This document shows positions 8,358 to 16,863 of a DNA stretch of 37,932 nucleotides, one piece after another. The DNA is from Alphaproteobacteria bacterium. GTDB taxonomy: Bacteria; Pseudomonadota; Alphaproteobacteria; Rickettsiales; UBA3002. A program made the position numbers and the translations under genes. The first letter of the stretch is position 1. Every line of letters starts with the position of its first letter. The stretch covers positions 1 to 37,932 of the forward strand of contig JALHRI010000015.1 of assembly GCA_022841525.1 (NCBI GenBank), given 5' to 3'. The notes under the pieces were generated by a model. That model was not told the origin of the DNA and ran no database searches. It saw nothing but the letters and a program-made list of their open reading frames with translations.

Positions 8358-9572
8358 ATGGATGCAGATATTCTCATTGCCGGAGGCGGTTTAGTGGGCA
8401 ATGCGCTGGCCATTGCGCTAGGGCGTGAGGGCTTGTCCGTCATCGTGATTGACCCGCTGCCTGAGGCCACGCAGGCCGCCAGCGAGTTTGACGGAAGAAC
8501 CTCGGCCATTTCGCATGCCTCGGTGAAAATTTTATCGGCGATTGGCGCGTGGGAACCTATGCAGCCGCACGCGCAGGCGATTAACGACATCCGCGTGTGT
8601 GATCAGAATAAGCCAGGCTTCGTGCATTACGATCACCGCGAGGTGGGAAGCGATCCGTTTGGGTATATTGTGCCCAACCACCGCGTGCGCGAGGGGCTCT
8701 ATGCGGCGCTGAAAACCACGCCAAATATCACCGCGATGTATGGCCAGAAGGTAGAGCATTTTGTTGCCAACGATCATGAGATAACGGCGACACTGAGTGA
8801 TGGTACGCGCCTGCAATCATCGCTGCTGGCGGCGGCGGATGGGCGTTTTTCCGGCCTTCGGGATGCAGCCGGCATCGCCTCGCGCGTGATTTCCTATCAG
8901 CAAACCGCGCTCGTCACCGTCATCGATCACGAAAAAAATCACAAAGGGCTGGCGCTGGAAACCTTTTTCCCCGAAGGCCCGTTTGCTGCGCTGCCGCTTG
9001 CTGGCGGCCATCAAAGCGGGATTGTGTGGACAGTACGCGAGGCGGATGCCGCCAGTTACATGGCCATGCCGGATGCCGATTTTACCGCCTGTATTCAGCA
9101 GCGCCTGCAAGGCGAAAGCGGCGCGTGGGGAAACATTACGCGGCTGGGAAAACGCTTTTCCTACCCGCTCAAACTCATGCATGCCGAGCAGTTTTATGCG
9201 AAGCGTTTTGTGTTAGTGGGCGATAGCGCGCACGGCATTCACCCCATCGCCGGTCAGGGGGTGAATCTAGGTTACCGCGATGTGGCAGCGCTCACCGAAC
9301 TACTTATTCAGCAGCGCCGCGTTGGCCTAGATATAGGTGCGGAAAGCGTGCTGGCGCATTACCAGCGCTGGCGGCGGTTTGATTCCTTTTCAATGACCGC
9401 TTCGACCGATCTTCTCAACCGTTTATTCTCTAATAACTCAGAGTTGCTTGGTCTTGCCCGCCGCGCTGGCCTGATGGCGGTAGAGCGTATGCCGCGCCTC
9501 AAGCATTACTTCATGCGCCACGCCATGGGCATGCTGGGCGACTTGCCAAAAATGCTTAAAGAGGTGGCGTGA
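8358..9572 (+). CDS. UbiH/UbiF-type FAD-dependent hydroxylase
   Basis: 404-residue flavoprotein monooxygenase of the UbiH/UbiF/VisC group, expected to hydroxylate the benzoquinol ring during ubiquinone synthesis at the inner membrane face. The N-terminal dinucleotide motif is ADILIAGGGLVGNALA (glycines 9, 11 and 14). The second FAD-binding site is LVGDSAHGIHPIAGQGVNLGYRD, with Asp289. Which ring position it serves cannot be told from sequence, so no exact symbol is given. The ATG at 8358 puts the FAD motif at the usual distance from the N-terminus. It is monocistronic here, facing the nucleoside hydrolase gene tail to tail with one base between them. Confidence 0.92.
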   Translation: MDADILIAGGGLVGNALAIALGREGLSVIVIDPLPEATQAASEFDGRTSAISHASVKILSAIGAWEPMQPHAQAINDIRVCDQNKPGFVHYDHREVGSDPFGYIVPNHRVREGLYAALKTTPNITAMYGQKVEHFVANDHEITATLSDGTRLQSSLLAAADGRFSGLRDAAGIASRVISYQQTALVTVIDHEKNHKGLALETFFPEGPFAALPLAGGHQSGIVWTVREADAASYMAMPDADFTACIQQRLQGESGAWGNITRLGKRFSYPLKLMHAEQFYAKRFVLVGDSAHGIHPIAGQGVNLGYRDVAALTELLIQQRRVGLDIGAESVLAHYQRWRRFDSFSMTASTDLLNRLFSNNSELLGLARRAGLMAVERMPRLKHYFMRHAMGMLGDLPKMLKEVA

Positions 9573-9573
9573 A

Positions 9574-10551
9574 TTAGCGCGTTTTTAGTGCTGCGTTTAA
9601 TTGACGGCTTAGGCTCTCTGATACCAAAAGCTTCAGCGCAGTTGGGTGTGTGATGCGCTCCGCAACTTGTATTCTTTTGCCTTCTTCTGCCACTTCACAC
9701 ATGCCTATTTTTTCCCCTTCCGTAACAACACGAATCGCTCTCTGAGAGCTTCGGTAAGCATCCGGATGCATTGCATACAAGGCGCAGTTGGCATCATGCA
9801 TAAATTGCTTACTACCAAATTTAAGCTCATCTAAAAAATCTGCGCAGGAAAGCATTTGCATCACCGCATCTTGCTGCGGATGACCGGATAACTTGTCTTT
9901 AACGCGCTCTCGCAACCCATCATCCCACGCGAGTTGCTGTGAACAATTCATCGGAATCAGCGTAATGGGAAGGCCGCTTTGCAACACTGTATTGGCATCT
10001 GCGGGTGCTTGGTAAAAATTAAATTCGGCATACGGCGTGATGTTACCTTTACGCGTTGCCTTATCACAGGCGGGGATATCCTCAGTGCAGCCGCCCATGA
10101 TGATAATTTTCTTTACACGGCGCATGGTGTCAGGCTCGCTTGCAAACGCCTGCGCAATGTTCGTCAGTGGTCCACTAACCGTGATTGTCACGCTTTTTTC
10201 TGGCTGATTTTTTAACGTTTCCAGAATAAAATCAACGGCTGATTTTTTTGTAGCAGGTGCGGTAGATTCAGGCAATTTGGCCCCTCCAGCGCCATCATCC
10301 CCGTATGCCCCGTCTTTCTCAGCTTCTTTCACTGCGCTGGTTGCTGCAGATGCGCCTTGATAGACGGCAATGTCCGGTCTGCCCAAAAGGGCTAACACAT
10401 TTCGCGCATTGCGGTGACAGTGTTCCACAGATGCATTACCAAAGACGCTGGTAGCACCTAAAATGTTTGCACGGCGTGGCTGCGTCAAGAGCACGGCAGC
10501 CAATTGCATTTCGTCACCGCCCCAATCGCCATCGATAATCACATGTTCCAT
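9574..10551 (-). CDS. inosine/uridine-preferring nucleoside hydrolase family protein
   Basis: Calcium-dependent N-ribohydrolase family; cleaves nucleosides to base and ribose for salvage. The ATG at 10551 (325 residues) places the first Asp cluster at the N-terminus as usual; a further upstream in-frame start at 10659 would add 36 unrelated residues overlapping apaG. Family marks are DGDWGGDE at residues 7-14, the GDDGAGGAKLPE flap, ITVSGPLTNIAQAF, MNCSQQLAW and MHDANCALYAMHPDA, with the His-Asp calcium ligand motif. The usual DxDxxxDD reads DxDxxxDE, so a metal-binding Asp is replaced by Glu. Two Cys in the CTEDIPACD loop are also unusual. No salvage genes adjoin it. Confidence 0.88.
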   Translation of the reverse strand: MEHVIIDGDWGGDEMQLAAVLLTQPRRANILGATSVFGNASVEHCHRNARNVLALLGRPDIAVYQGASAATSAVKEAEKDGAYGDDGAGGAKLPESTAPATKKSAVDFILETLKNQPEKSVTITVSGPLTNIAQAFASEPDTMRRVKKIIIMGGCTEDIPACDKATRKGNITPYAEFNFYQAPADANTVLQSGLPITLIPMNCSQQLAWDDGLRERVKDKLSGHPQQDAVMQMLSCADFLDELKFGSKQFMHDANCALYAMHPDAYRSSQRAIRVVTEGEKIGMCEVAEEGKRIQVAERITHPTALKLLVSESLSRQLNAALKTR

Positions 10552-10639
10552 GGTGGGAGTATAAATCAGTAATATTACAAATAAGTGACATGGCTTAGCT
10601 TCTATTGACCTTGTCTTCAGTAAGCCTATATGTAGAGGC

Positions 10640-11032
10640 ATGTTTGTTAAAACTACCAATCATATCAAAGTCACTGCGATTCCGCGCTTTTTGCCTGAGC
10701 ATTCCGAACCGGAGGACGACCATTACGTCTGGGCGTATACCATTCAGCTGGAAAATCAGGGTGAGCGGACGGTGCAACTACTCAGCCGCTATTGGAACAT
10801 CACCGATGCTAACGGCCTGGTGCAGGAGGTACGCGGCGAGGGTGTGGTGGGCGAGCAGCCTGTGCTCAAGCCGGGTGAGGCCTTTCGCTACACCAGCGGC
10901 ACCTCGCTTAACACCTCGTCTGGCGTGATGCACGGCACGTACCTGATGCGCGGCGAGACGGGCGATCGATTCGATATTGTGATTCCAGCATTTTCGCTGG
11001 ATAGTCCGTATGTTACAGCGCTGGTGAATTAA
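10640..11032 (+). CDS. apaG: ApaG protein
   Basis: 130-residue ApaG-domain protein, a fibronectin-III-like fold linked by genetics in enterobacteria to Co/Mg resistance and diadenosine tetraphosphate metabolism; the molecular role is not settled. It covers the full domain: HIKVTAIPRFLP, YVWAYTIQLENQG, RYWNITDANG, VRGEGVVGEQPVLKPGEAFRYTSGT, TSSGVMHGTYLM and a final FSLDSPY. A GAGG precedes the ATG at 10640. It diverges from the nucleoside hydrolase gene across 88 bp. Confidence 0.95.
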   Translation: MFVKTTNHIKVTAIPRFLPEHSEPEDDHYVWAYTIQLENQGERTVQLLSRYWNITDANGLVQEVRGEGVVGEQPVLKPGEAFRYTSGTSLNTSSGVMHGTYLMRGETGDRFDIVIPAFSLDSPYVTALVN

Positions 11033-11074
11033 ATTCTGCCTAAATTTCAATTATTAACGATTTATTAATGATTC

Positions 11075-11120
11075 GCGCGCATAATTATCTAAGATTTTAG
11101 ATAATTGCTCGAAAGCGCGC
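11075..11120. repeat. nested inverted repeat downstream of apaG
   Basis: AATTATCTAA (11083-11092) and TTAGATAATT (11097-11106) form a perfect 10-bp stem with a GATT loop. Self-complementary GCGCGC blocks flank it at 11075-11080 and 11115-11120. There is no T-run, so an operator or mRNA structure is as likely as a terminator. Confidence 0.65.
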
Positions 11121-11191
11121 ATGGCCACAACGTTCTACATCGTCATCAAACTGTCATCACGCAGTGTTATGCTGAAGATGGGAGTTTCTTG

Positions 11192-12847
11192 ATGCTTCAA
11201 TCGTCGCAGAGCACACAGAATTTTTTTAAGGATTTGCTAGCAAATGCGACCGCTGAGGGCGCATCGCTGGTAAGCGAGCCTGCATCTCAAGAAGAAAGGC
11301 AGCTTGCTGCAGCGGCACTCTTCGAAGTGGAAGAATTGATAGCGAAGCTGCCAAGCAATAGCGACCTTGATAATATGGCGCGCGCTGCATTGGCTGCGGC
11401 AAAAAATGTGGCGGCGAATCCATCATCTAAAAGCGCCATGAGCGCCCTACGCAGCGCGATCAACGAGCTTCAGTCACATACCAAAGAAGCAAGAGCGAAG
11501 GTTCTTGATCGCCAGGAATATGCTGCCGTGCAAGCGATGCGCATTGATCAGGAGTATCATCTTGCCAGAAGCATTCAGGGATTTGGTGGTATTGATAAAG
11601 AATTTTTCTCATCCGTAAGTCGTGTGTTTACGGACATGGATATCATGCAACGGGCAATGCTTACGGCAGCCATGGAGCATGATCCGAAACTGCGTGCCAG
11701 CGTTGCTGCTGCCAATATCGCAGGCGAGGAGCTTCGTGATGATAAAATCGCCAGTGGTCGCGAGTTGCGTCAACAATTAGATGCGTTTTTGACCCAACCG
11801 TCCTGCGAAACCGATATACATGCGCAACGCATTGCTGCTTTGCGAAATACGATGCGCTTTGCAGCGGTGACCCCAACTGATCTTGAAGAGGCGCTGGAAA
11901 AAACTAAAGCACTCAACGAAGGAAAAATCACTGCTGAAGAGTATGCCCGCTATTTAGAACAGGCGATGAAGTCGCAAATAGATTCGTTGAAAGAGCAACT
12001 GAGCAAATCAATGACACTTCAGCAGAGCCATTTTGGCATGACGCAAGATGAAGCGCTCGCACTCGTGAATCAGCAATTTGGGGTGGATGTGCTGAAACTG
12101 GCGCAAGAAGATCCAGCGGCGCTTACAACCGATCTACGGGGCAAAGCACGTGATCAGTTAAATCAGGCGCTGGCAGAGTTTAATGAAGGGCGCGAACCAC
12201 CGCTGAGCTTTGCGGAGTTCAGAATGAAAGCCCGCGAACCAGAAACGTTTGCCAGTCTTTCTGAAAAAACCCGTGCCGCCTTGATAGTGCATACTTCCAT
12301 TACCCTTGCACGCGATTCCCAGCGCGTATTCAATATGGTGCAGACGATTGCTGATACCCCTGAACTGGCGGAGAAACTGCAAAAGAACTTCAATAACCCT
12401 GAAATAGTAGTGGCAGAATTAAGTAATCTTGGCTTACTCGGGACAGATAAAAATGGTGTAGCGCAACAAGTGCTAACCGATATTCTGAAAACGGCTACCC
12501 CAGAACAACGAAAATTACTGATTGATCGATTGGTTCAAGGCGACAGCGATGGAACACAGCAATCATTTGAGCAGCTGATTCGCGATATTAAAGATCCTGA
12601 GCTTCTAAAAAGATTCAGGGAGCTTGATCCTGATGCGCCGCCGGATATGGATGTGCAAACGCCAGTTGCCTCTGCAACGACGCCCCAAATGTGCTCCATA
12701 CCTCCTTCCGTGCAAGCGCAGATCAATGCAGCGGGGGTGCTGAATTTAGGGCGGCAGCCTACCAACATGAGCCCGGTGGAGGTTCCTTCACTTATTCCGG
12801 GCTTGCCGCGCGCTCCGGCCAGCTCAATCAACGTCACGCACAAGTAG
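11192..12847 (+). CDS. large helical hypothetical protein
   Basis: Unrecognised 551-residue protein. The ATG at 11192 is chosen because GGGAG lies seven bases upstream; the ORF extends to a TTG at 11105 without support. It has no signal peptide or membrane segment. Residues 1-490 are almost wholly predicted-helical by composition, rich in Ala, Glu, Gln, Leu and Lys, with coiled-coil-like stretches (for example the ALEKTKALNEGKITAEEYA region). The last 60 residues are Pro/Ser/Thr-rich and probably disordered. No catalytic motif is visible. A structural, scaffold or effector-like role is possible. A short AGCGCA-AA-TGCGCT hairpin follows at 12866. Confidence 0.7.
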   Translation: MLQSSQSTQNFFKDLLANATAEGASLVSEPASQEERQLAAAALFEVEELIAKLPSNSDLDNMARAALAAAKNVAANPSSKSAMSALRSAINELQSHTKEARAKVLDRQEYAAVQAMRIDQEYHLARSIQGFGGIDKEFFSSVSRVFTDMDIMQRAMLTAAMEHDPKLRASVAAANIAGEELRDDKIASGRELRQQLDAFLTQPSCETDIHAQRIAALRNTMRFAAVTPTDLEEALEKTKALNEGKITAEEYARYLEQAMKSQIDSLKEQLSKSMTLQQSHFGMTQDEALALVNQQFGVDVLKLAQEDPAALTTDLRGKARDQLNQALAEFNEGREPPLSFAEFRMKAREPETFASLSEKTRAALIVHTSITLARDSQRVFNMVQTIADTPELAEKLQKNFNNPEIVVAELSNLGLLGTDKNGVAQQVLTDILKTATPEQRKLLIDRLVQGDSDGTQQSFEQLIRDIKDPELLKRFRELDPDAPPDMDVQTPVASATTPQMCSIPPSVQAQINAAGVLNLGRQPTNMSPVEVPSLIPGLPRAPASSINVTHK

Positions 12848-12865
12848 CACTCGTCTTGCTTTTTG

Positions 12866-12879
12866 AGCGCAAATGCGCT
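12866..12879 (+). terminator. weak hairpin between the helical protein gene and queH
   Basis: AGCGCA and TGCGCT pair around AA, preceded by TTTTT and followed by TAAA rather than a T-run. At best it partly ends transcription before queH. Confidence 0.35.
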
Positions 12880-12891
12880 TAAACGCTGTCT

Positions 12892-13584
12892 ATGCAACAG
12901 CATGAAAACGCATCGCACATCGTCAAGCACATTGATCTGACGGCGCCCACCGCCAGTAATAAGGTGCTGCTACATTCGTGCTGCGCGCCGTGCGCGGGGG
13001 AAATGATGGAGCAATTGCTCGCCAACGGCATTGATCTGACCATTTTTTTCTACAACCCCAACATTCACCCCAAAAAAGAATACGAGATCCGCAAGCAAGA
13101 AAACATCCGCTTTGCGGAGAAAATGGGCATTCCGTTTATTGATGCCGATTACGACGTGCAGAATTGGTTCGCCCGCGCCAAAGGCATGGAGCGCGAGCCC
13201 GAGCGGGGCATCCGCTGCACCATGTGTTTCGATATGCGCTTTGAGCGCACCGCCCTGTACGCCTACGAACACGGGTTTGATGTGATTAGCAGCAGTCTGG
13301 GCATTTCGCGCTGGAAGAACATGGATCAGATCAACGACTGCGGACACCGTGCCGCAGCGCATTACGAAGGCGTTCAGTACTGGGATTATAACTGGCGTAA
13401 AGATGGCGGCAGTGCGCGCATGTATGAAATCGCCAAACGCGAGAATTTTTACGCCCAGCAATATTGCGGCTGCATTTATTCTCTGCGCGACAGCAATGAG
13501 TGGCGCGAGAAAAATGGCCGTGAAAAAATCGCCATCGGCGAGACGTGGTACGAAGAAAAACTGAAAGAATCTTCGGATGTTTGA
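12892..13584 (+). CDS. queH: epoxyqueuosine reductase QueH
   Basis: Converts epoxyqueuosine to queuosine in tRNA as the non-cobalamin alternative to QueG; a QueH-family (formerly DUF208) iron-sulfur protein. The 230 residues contain the full Cys set: HSCCAPCAG near residue 29, an RCTMCFDMR pair in the middle and a late QQYCGCIYS motif. [17 protein letters not shown] and [11 protein letters not shown] match the family. tgt lies in the same window (21121), so the last and an earlier step of queuosine formation are both present. Its 3' end overlaps the next gene by 8 bp, starting a translationally coupled run. Confidence 0.95.
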   Translation: MQQHENASHIVKHIDLTAPTASNKVLLHSCCAPCAGEMMEQLLANGIDLTIFFYNPNIHPKKEYEIRKQENIRFAEKMGIPFIDADYDVQNWFARAKGMEREPERGIRCTMCFDMRFERTALYAYEHGFDVISSSLGISRWKNMDQINDCGHRAAAHYEGVQYWDYNWRKDGGSARMYEIAKRENFYAQQYCGCIYSLRDSNEWREKNGREKIAIGETWYEEKLKESSDV

Positions 13585-13927
13585 GCATCGCCATGCGCCG
13601 CTCATCTCGGGAAAAGCCTTTGCCCGGCGCATGGTATGCTGGGTTCTGCTGACATTGCTGCTAATTCTGGTCTCGCTACTGGTGGGCGTGGCGGGCTATC
13701 ATTATTTAGAGGGTTTGCCGTGGCTGGATTCGCTGGAAAATGCCGCCATGATTTTGGGTGGCATGGGGCCTGTAAGCCCACTGTTGCAGCCAGAAGCCAA
13801 ATGGTTTGCCTCCATTTACGCAATTTATTGCGGAATTTTTTTAGTATGTTGTGGCGGCGTTTTACTCGTGCCGATTTTTCATCGCGTCCTGCATCATTTT
13901 CACATGGAATCCAGCAATGAAAAGTGA
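13577..13927 (+). CDS. small two-helix membrane protein, channel-like
   Basis: 116-residue inner membrane protein with two clear transmembrane segments, about residues 19-42 ([23 protein letters not shown]) and 80-101 ([23 protein letters not shown]), joined by a re-entrant-looking loop that contains [11 protein letters not shown]. The two-helix-plus-loop layout recalls a minimal potassium-channel pore, but the loop has GGMGP instead of a TVGYG filter, so channel function is only a guess. Such proteins are common as unnamed hypotheticals in Alphaproteobacteria. It overlaps queH by 8 bp upstream and nhaA by 11 bp downstream. Confidence 0.8.
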   Translation: MFEHRHAPLISGKAFARRMVCWVLLTLLLILVSLLVGVAGYHYLEGLPWLDSLENAAMILGGMGPVSPLLQPEAKWFASIYAIYCGIFLVCCGGVLLVPIFHRVLHHFHMESSNEK

Positions 13928-15122
13928 ATCCGTTCCCAAATTCCCGCTACCTTCAGCGCTGCGCGGCTTTATCGAGCGCGAATCTTCCGGCGGCATGGTG
14001 ATGATGCTGGCGGCACTGGCCGCGCTGGTGCTGGCCAATAGCGCTGAGGCGGAGGGCTATTTTGCATTTACCAACACGCCTGTTTCGTTTCGATTCGGGC
14101 TTCTGTTCGTTGAAACCACGCTTAAAGCCTTTGTGAAAGACGTGCTGATGGTGCTGTTTTTCTTCGTGGTGGGGCTTGAGCTGAAGCGTGAATTCTCAGA
14201 AGGCTTTCTCTCCAAGCGCGGGCAGATGCTGCTGCCGCTGGTGGCCGCCATTGCAGGCATGGCCGTACCTGCCTTACTGTTTGTGCTGATGAACCTTCAG
14301 CACCCGGAAAACATGGCGGGCTGGGCGGTTTCCTCGGCAACGGATATTGCCTTTGCGCTGGCGGTATTGCTGCTTGCAGGAAAAGCGGTACCTTCCTCGA
14401 TCAAAATTCTACTGCTCGCGATTGCAATTTTCGATGATCTTGGCGCCATTTTGGTGATTGCGCTCTTTTATTCCAGCGGCATTGCGATGTGGCCGTTTAT
14501 GGCAGTCATCATCGGCTGTATGGCGCTTTACGCCTTGGCGCGCGCCAAAATATCGCTGGTCATGCCGTATTTGCTGGTGGGGGTGTACCTCGCCATTGAA
14601 CTGCATATTGCGGGTATTCACAGTACGCTGGCTGGCGTGATGGTGGGGCTGGCGATGCCGATGCGCTGCCCGGTGCGCACGCATCAGCACTCGCCAGTGA
14701 ATCAGACACTATATTTCCTGCATCCGTGGGTGAGTTTTTTCATCGTGCCGCTGTTTGCCTTTGTAGCCGCAGGTGTCAGGGTGCCTGATTTTTCGCTCGC
14801 TACCCTTATGCAGCCTCTCACGTTAAGTATCGCGGCTGCGCTGTTTGTGGGTAAGCAGCTTGGCGTGTTTGGCAGTTGTTACGCCCTGATTAAAAGCGGA
14901 TATTGCGCCATGCCGCACGGTGCGCGCCTGATGCATCTTTACGGTGTGAGTGTGCTGGCCGGCATTGGCTTTACGATGAGTCTGTTTATCGGCTATCTCG
15001 CTTTTCATGACGCGCAGATGGATCAGGTAAAACTGGGCATATTGCTTGGCTCGTCGCTTTCCGCTGTGATGGGCGCGGCAGTGTTTGCATGGATGGCTTG
15101 TAACGAGCGCCGCCATGCGTAA
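13917..15122 (+). CDS. nhaA: Na+/H+ antiporter NhaA
   Basis: Sodium/proton antiporter of the inner membrane for pH and sodium homeostasis. The ATG at 13917 gives 401 residues and the normal NhaA opening (FIERESSGGMVMMLAALAALVLANS); the longer ORF from 13851 adds 22 residues in overlap with the previous gene. Key parts are the SATDIAFALAVL unwound helix, the FDDLGAILVIALFY transport Asp pair and the C-terminal GIGFTMSLFIGYLAF segment. About 11-12 hydrophobic helices are visible. It overlaps the preceding membrane gene by 11 bp and the msrA start by 8 bp. Confidence 0.96.
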   Translation: MKSESVPKFPLPSALRGFIERESSGGMVMMLAALAALVLANSAEAEGYFAFTNTPVSFRFGLLFVETTLKAFVKDVLMVLFFFVVGLELKREFSEGFLSKRGQMLLPLVAAIAGMAVPALLFVLMNLQHPENMAGWAVSSATDIAFALAVLLLAGKAVPSSIKILLLAIAIFDDLGAILVIALFYSSGIAMWPFMAVIIGCMALYALARAKISLVMPYLLVGVYLAIELHIAGIHSTLAGVMVGLAMPMRCPVRTHQHSPVNQTLYFLHPWVSFFIVPLFAFVAAGVRVPDFSLATLMQPLTLSIAAALFVGKQLGVFGSCYALIKSGYCAMPHGARLMHLYGVSVLAGIGFTMSLFIGYLAFHDAQMDQVKLGILLGSSLSAVMGAAVFAWMACNERRHA

Positions 15123-15708
15123 GCTGCTAATCATCGCTTCAATTATTACGGGGGTTATCATCGCTATGGTCTCGCGCGCGCATGCTGAATCCGCCACCGC
15201 CATTTTTGCTGGCGGCTGTTTCTGGTGCATGGAATCGGAATTTCAAACTACGCCCGGCGTACTTGCTGTTACGTCTGGTTACACGGGTGGTGCTGTATCC
15301 GATGCGGTGTATGAAAAAGTCGCCGCGAAAAAGACAAGTCACCGCGAGGCGGTTGAAGTGCGCTATGATGCCAGTCAGATTTCCTACGAAAAACTGCTGG
15401 AGATTTTCTGGTCAAACATCGACCCGACGGATGAGGGCGGGCAGTTCTTCGACCGTGGTCATCATTACACCACGGCGGTGTATTTCGGATCTGAAGAGGA
15501 ACAAAAAATCGCGCAGCAATCGAAAGCAGCGCTTGAAAAACGGCTAGGCAAAAAAGTGGCCACCGCGATCATCGCACGCGAAGAATTTTTCCCTGCGGAG
15601 GCCGAGCATCAGGATTATTTCGAGAAAAATCCGGTGCATTACAATGCCTACGTGCGCGGCAGCGGGCGTAAGGAAAAGATCAAAGCCATTCATCAGCAAG
15701 GGGGCTGA
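15115..15708 (+). CDS. msrA: exported peptide methionine sulfoxide reductase MsrA
   Basis: Reduces methionine-S-sulfoxide in proteins. The ATG at 15115 yields 197 residues opening with a hydrophobic signal or anchor (MRKLLIIASIITGVIIAMVSRAHA), so the enzyme should work in the periplasm. The catalytic GGCFWCMESEF motif follows directly, then TSGYTGG, the NIDPTDEGGQFFDRGHHY segment and EFFPAEAEHQDYF. The start codon lies inside the end of nhaA (8-bp overlap). It is grouped with an exported glutathione peroxidase two genes downstream, so an envelope oxidative repair function for this stretch is inferred. Confidence 0.95.
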   Translation: MRKLLIIASIITGVIIAMVSRAHAESATAIFAGGCFWCMESEFQTTPGVLAVTSGYTGGAVSDAVYEKVAAKKTSHREAVEVRYDASQISYEKLLEIFWSNIDPTDEGGQFFDRGHHYTTAVYFGSEEEQKIAQQSKAALEKRLGKKVATAIIAREEFFPAEAEHQDYFEKNPVHYNAYVRGSGRKEKIKAIHQQGG

Positions 15709-15709
15709 G

Positions 15710-16153
15710 ATGCGTTCATGGATGTTAGGGCTCACACTGGCAACGCTGAGCGCCGCTGCAATCGCGCAGATGCCTGCGCAACCCTACAACCCATCTATGC
15801 AGCGCGGGCTGGATAAAATCATGAACATGAACCCCGCCACCATTCAGGCGGCGATGGGCATGGGGGCGTGCGTGCAAAAACATATCGGCCTTGCTACCAT
15901 GCAGCGCCTCGCGCAGGAAGGTGAAGCGTTTGAGAAGGAAATGATTGCGCTGTGCGACGCAGGCAAGCGCGATGAAGCCGAAGATTTGCAGGCACGGTTT
16001 GCCGCGCGTATGAAGCGATCCGGCAATTATCAGAAACTCGATGCTTGCTACAGCCAGTTCGAAGCTCATTTGCAAGACCCGGCGCTGGATGCCATGCATC
16101 GCCGCGTGCGTAGTTTTGAAGATCCCAACAACCTTCATGTCTGCGATTCGTGA
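15710..16153 (+). CDS. small exported hypothetical protein
   Basis: 147-residue protein of unknown function. The ATG at 15710 lies one base after the msrA stop and begins a signal peptide (MRSWMLGLTLATLSAAAIAQ, cleavage near residue 19-20). The mature part is helical and carries four Cys (GACVQKH, ALCDAGK, DACYSQF, HVCDS), which suggests disulfides in the periplasm. A helix-hairpin pattern of about 100 residues spans the middle. Its place between msrA and a glutathione peroxidase suggests a redox-stress context, without evidence of activity. Confidence 0.75.
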   Translation: MRSWMLGLTLATLSAAAIAQMPAQPYNPSMQRGLDKIMNMNPATIQAAMGMGACVQKHIGLATMQRLAQEGEAFEKEMIALCDAGKRDEAEDLQARFAARMKRSGNYQKLDACYSQFEAHLQDPALDAMHRRVRSFEDPNNLHVCDS

Positions 16154-16159
16154 GGTACT

Positions 16160-16723
16160 ATGCGTTTATTTACCCTGTTAAGTGGAGTATTGCTGATGTT
16201 CTCGCTATTTCATAACGCCCACGCGGCCGAGCCCGCAGCAGATGTCTACAGTTTTAGTTTCCCAGCGCTGCAGGCGGGAAAAACCGTGAATCTCGCGGAT
16301 TATAAAGGAAAAGTGATGCTGGTGGTCAATACCGCGTCACAGTGCGGGTTTACGGGGCAGTATAAGGCGCTGCAGAAGCTCTATGATGCGTATAAAGACG
16401 ATGGGCTGGTGATTATTGGTGTGCCGAGCAATGATTTTGGCGCGCAGGAGCCAGGCTCAGAAGCCGAGATTGCCAAGTTCTGCGAAGCCAATTACGGCGT
16501 TACCTTCCCGATGACGGCCAAGCAAGTCGTCAGCGGCGACGGGGCGCATCCGTTTTATCAGCAGGCTGCTGATCAGCTTGGCTTTTTATCGGCACCGAAA
16601 TGGAATTTTCATAAATACCTGATCGGGCGTGACGGGCTGCTCAAAGATTATTACCACTCCACCACCGCGCCGGATTCGTCGTCGCTCAAAGAAGCGCTGC
16701 AGGCCGAGCTTTTGAAGAAATAA
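16160..16723 (+). CDS. exported glutathione peroxidase family protein
   Basis: Thiol peroxidase of the glutathione peroxidase family, 187 residues with an N-terminal signal peptide (residues 1-22, ending AHA). The active-site motif NTASQCGFTGQY holds a cysteine, not selenocysteine. The companion motifs GVPSNDFGAQEPGS and the WNFHKYLIGRDG strand with Trp and Asn are present. The likely electron donor in the periplasm is unknown; thioredoxin-like donors are common for the Cys form. It begins 6 bp after the small exported gene and ends the queH-to-GPx run. Confidence 0.92.
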   Translation: MRLFTLLSGVLLMFSLFHNAHAAEPAADVYSFSFPALQAGKTVNLADYKGKVMLVVNTASQCGFTGQYKALQKLYDAYKDDGLVIIGVPSNDFGAQEPGSEAEIAKFCEANYGVTFPMTAKQVVSGDGAHPFYQQAADQLGFLSAPKWNFHKYLIGRDGLLKDYYHSTTAPDSSSLKEALQAELLKK

Positions 16724-16799
16724 TATAAATTTCCAAGACTTTGCTTGGCAATCCTCAGCACAGATGTTAACTGTTCTGCCGCATCCCAACTCTCTTCTT

Positions 16800-16825
16800 G
16801 TCATTCGCGCCTTCGCGGAAATGAC
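16800..16825. repeat. REP-like palindrome (GTCATT...AATGAC)
   Basis: GTCATT and AATGAC bracket an imperfect CGCG/CGCG core of 26 bp in the 140-bp gap between the peroxidase and the efflux genes. It resembles the short palindromic elements seen in many copies in alphaproteobacterial genomes. Only one full copy was noticed here. Confidence 0.55.
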
Positions 16826-16863
16826 AGACGTGAGCTTCGGTGATGCCATGATTTGAGGGATCG

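Noticed and set aside
12970-13632. 220-codon minus-strand ORF opposite queH
   Set aside because: The plus-strand QueH reading has all family cysteines; the antisense product matches nothing.
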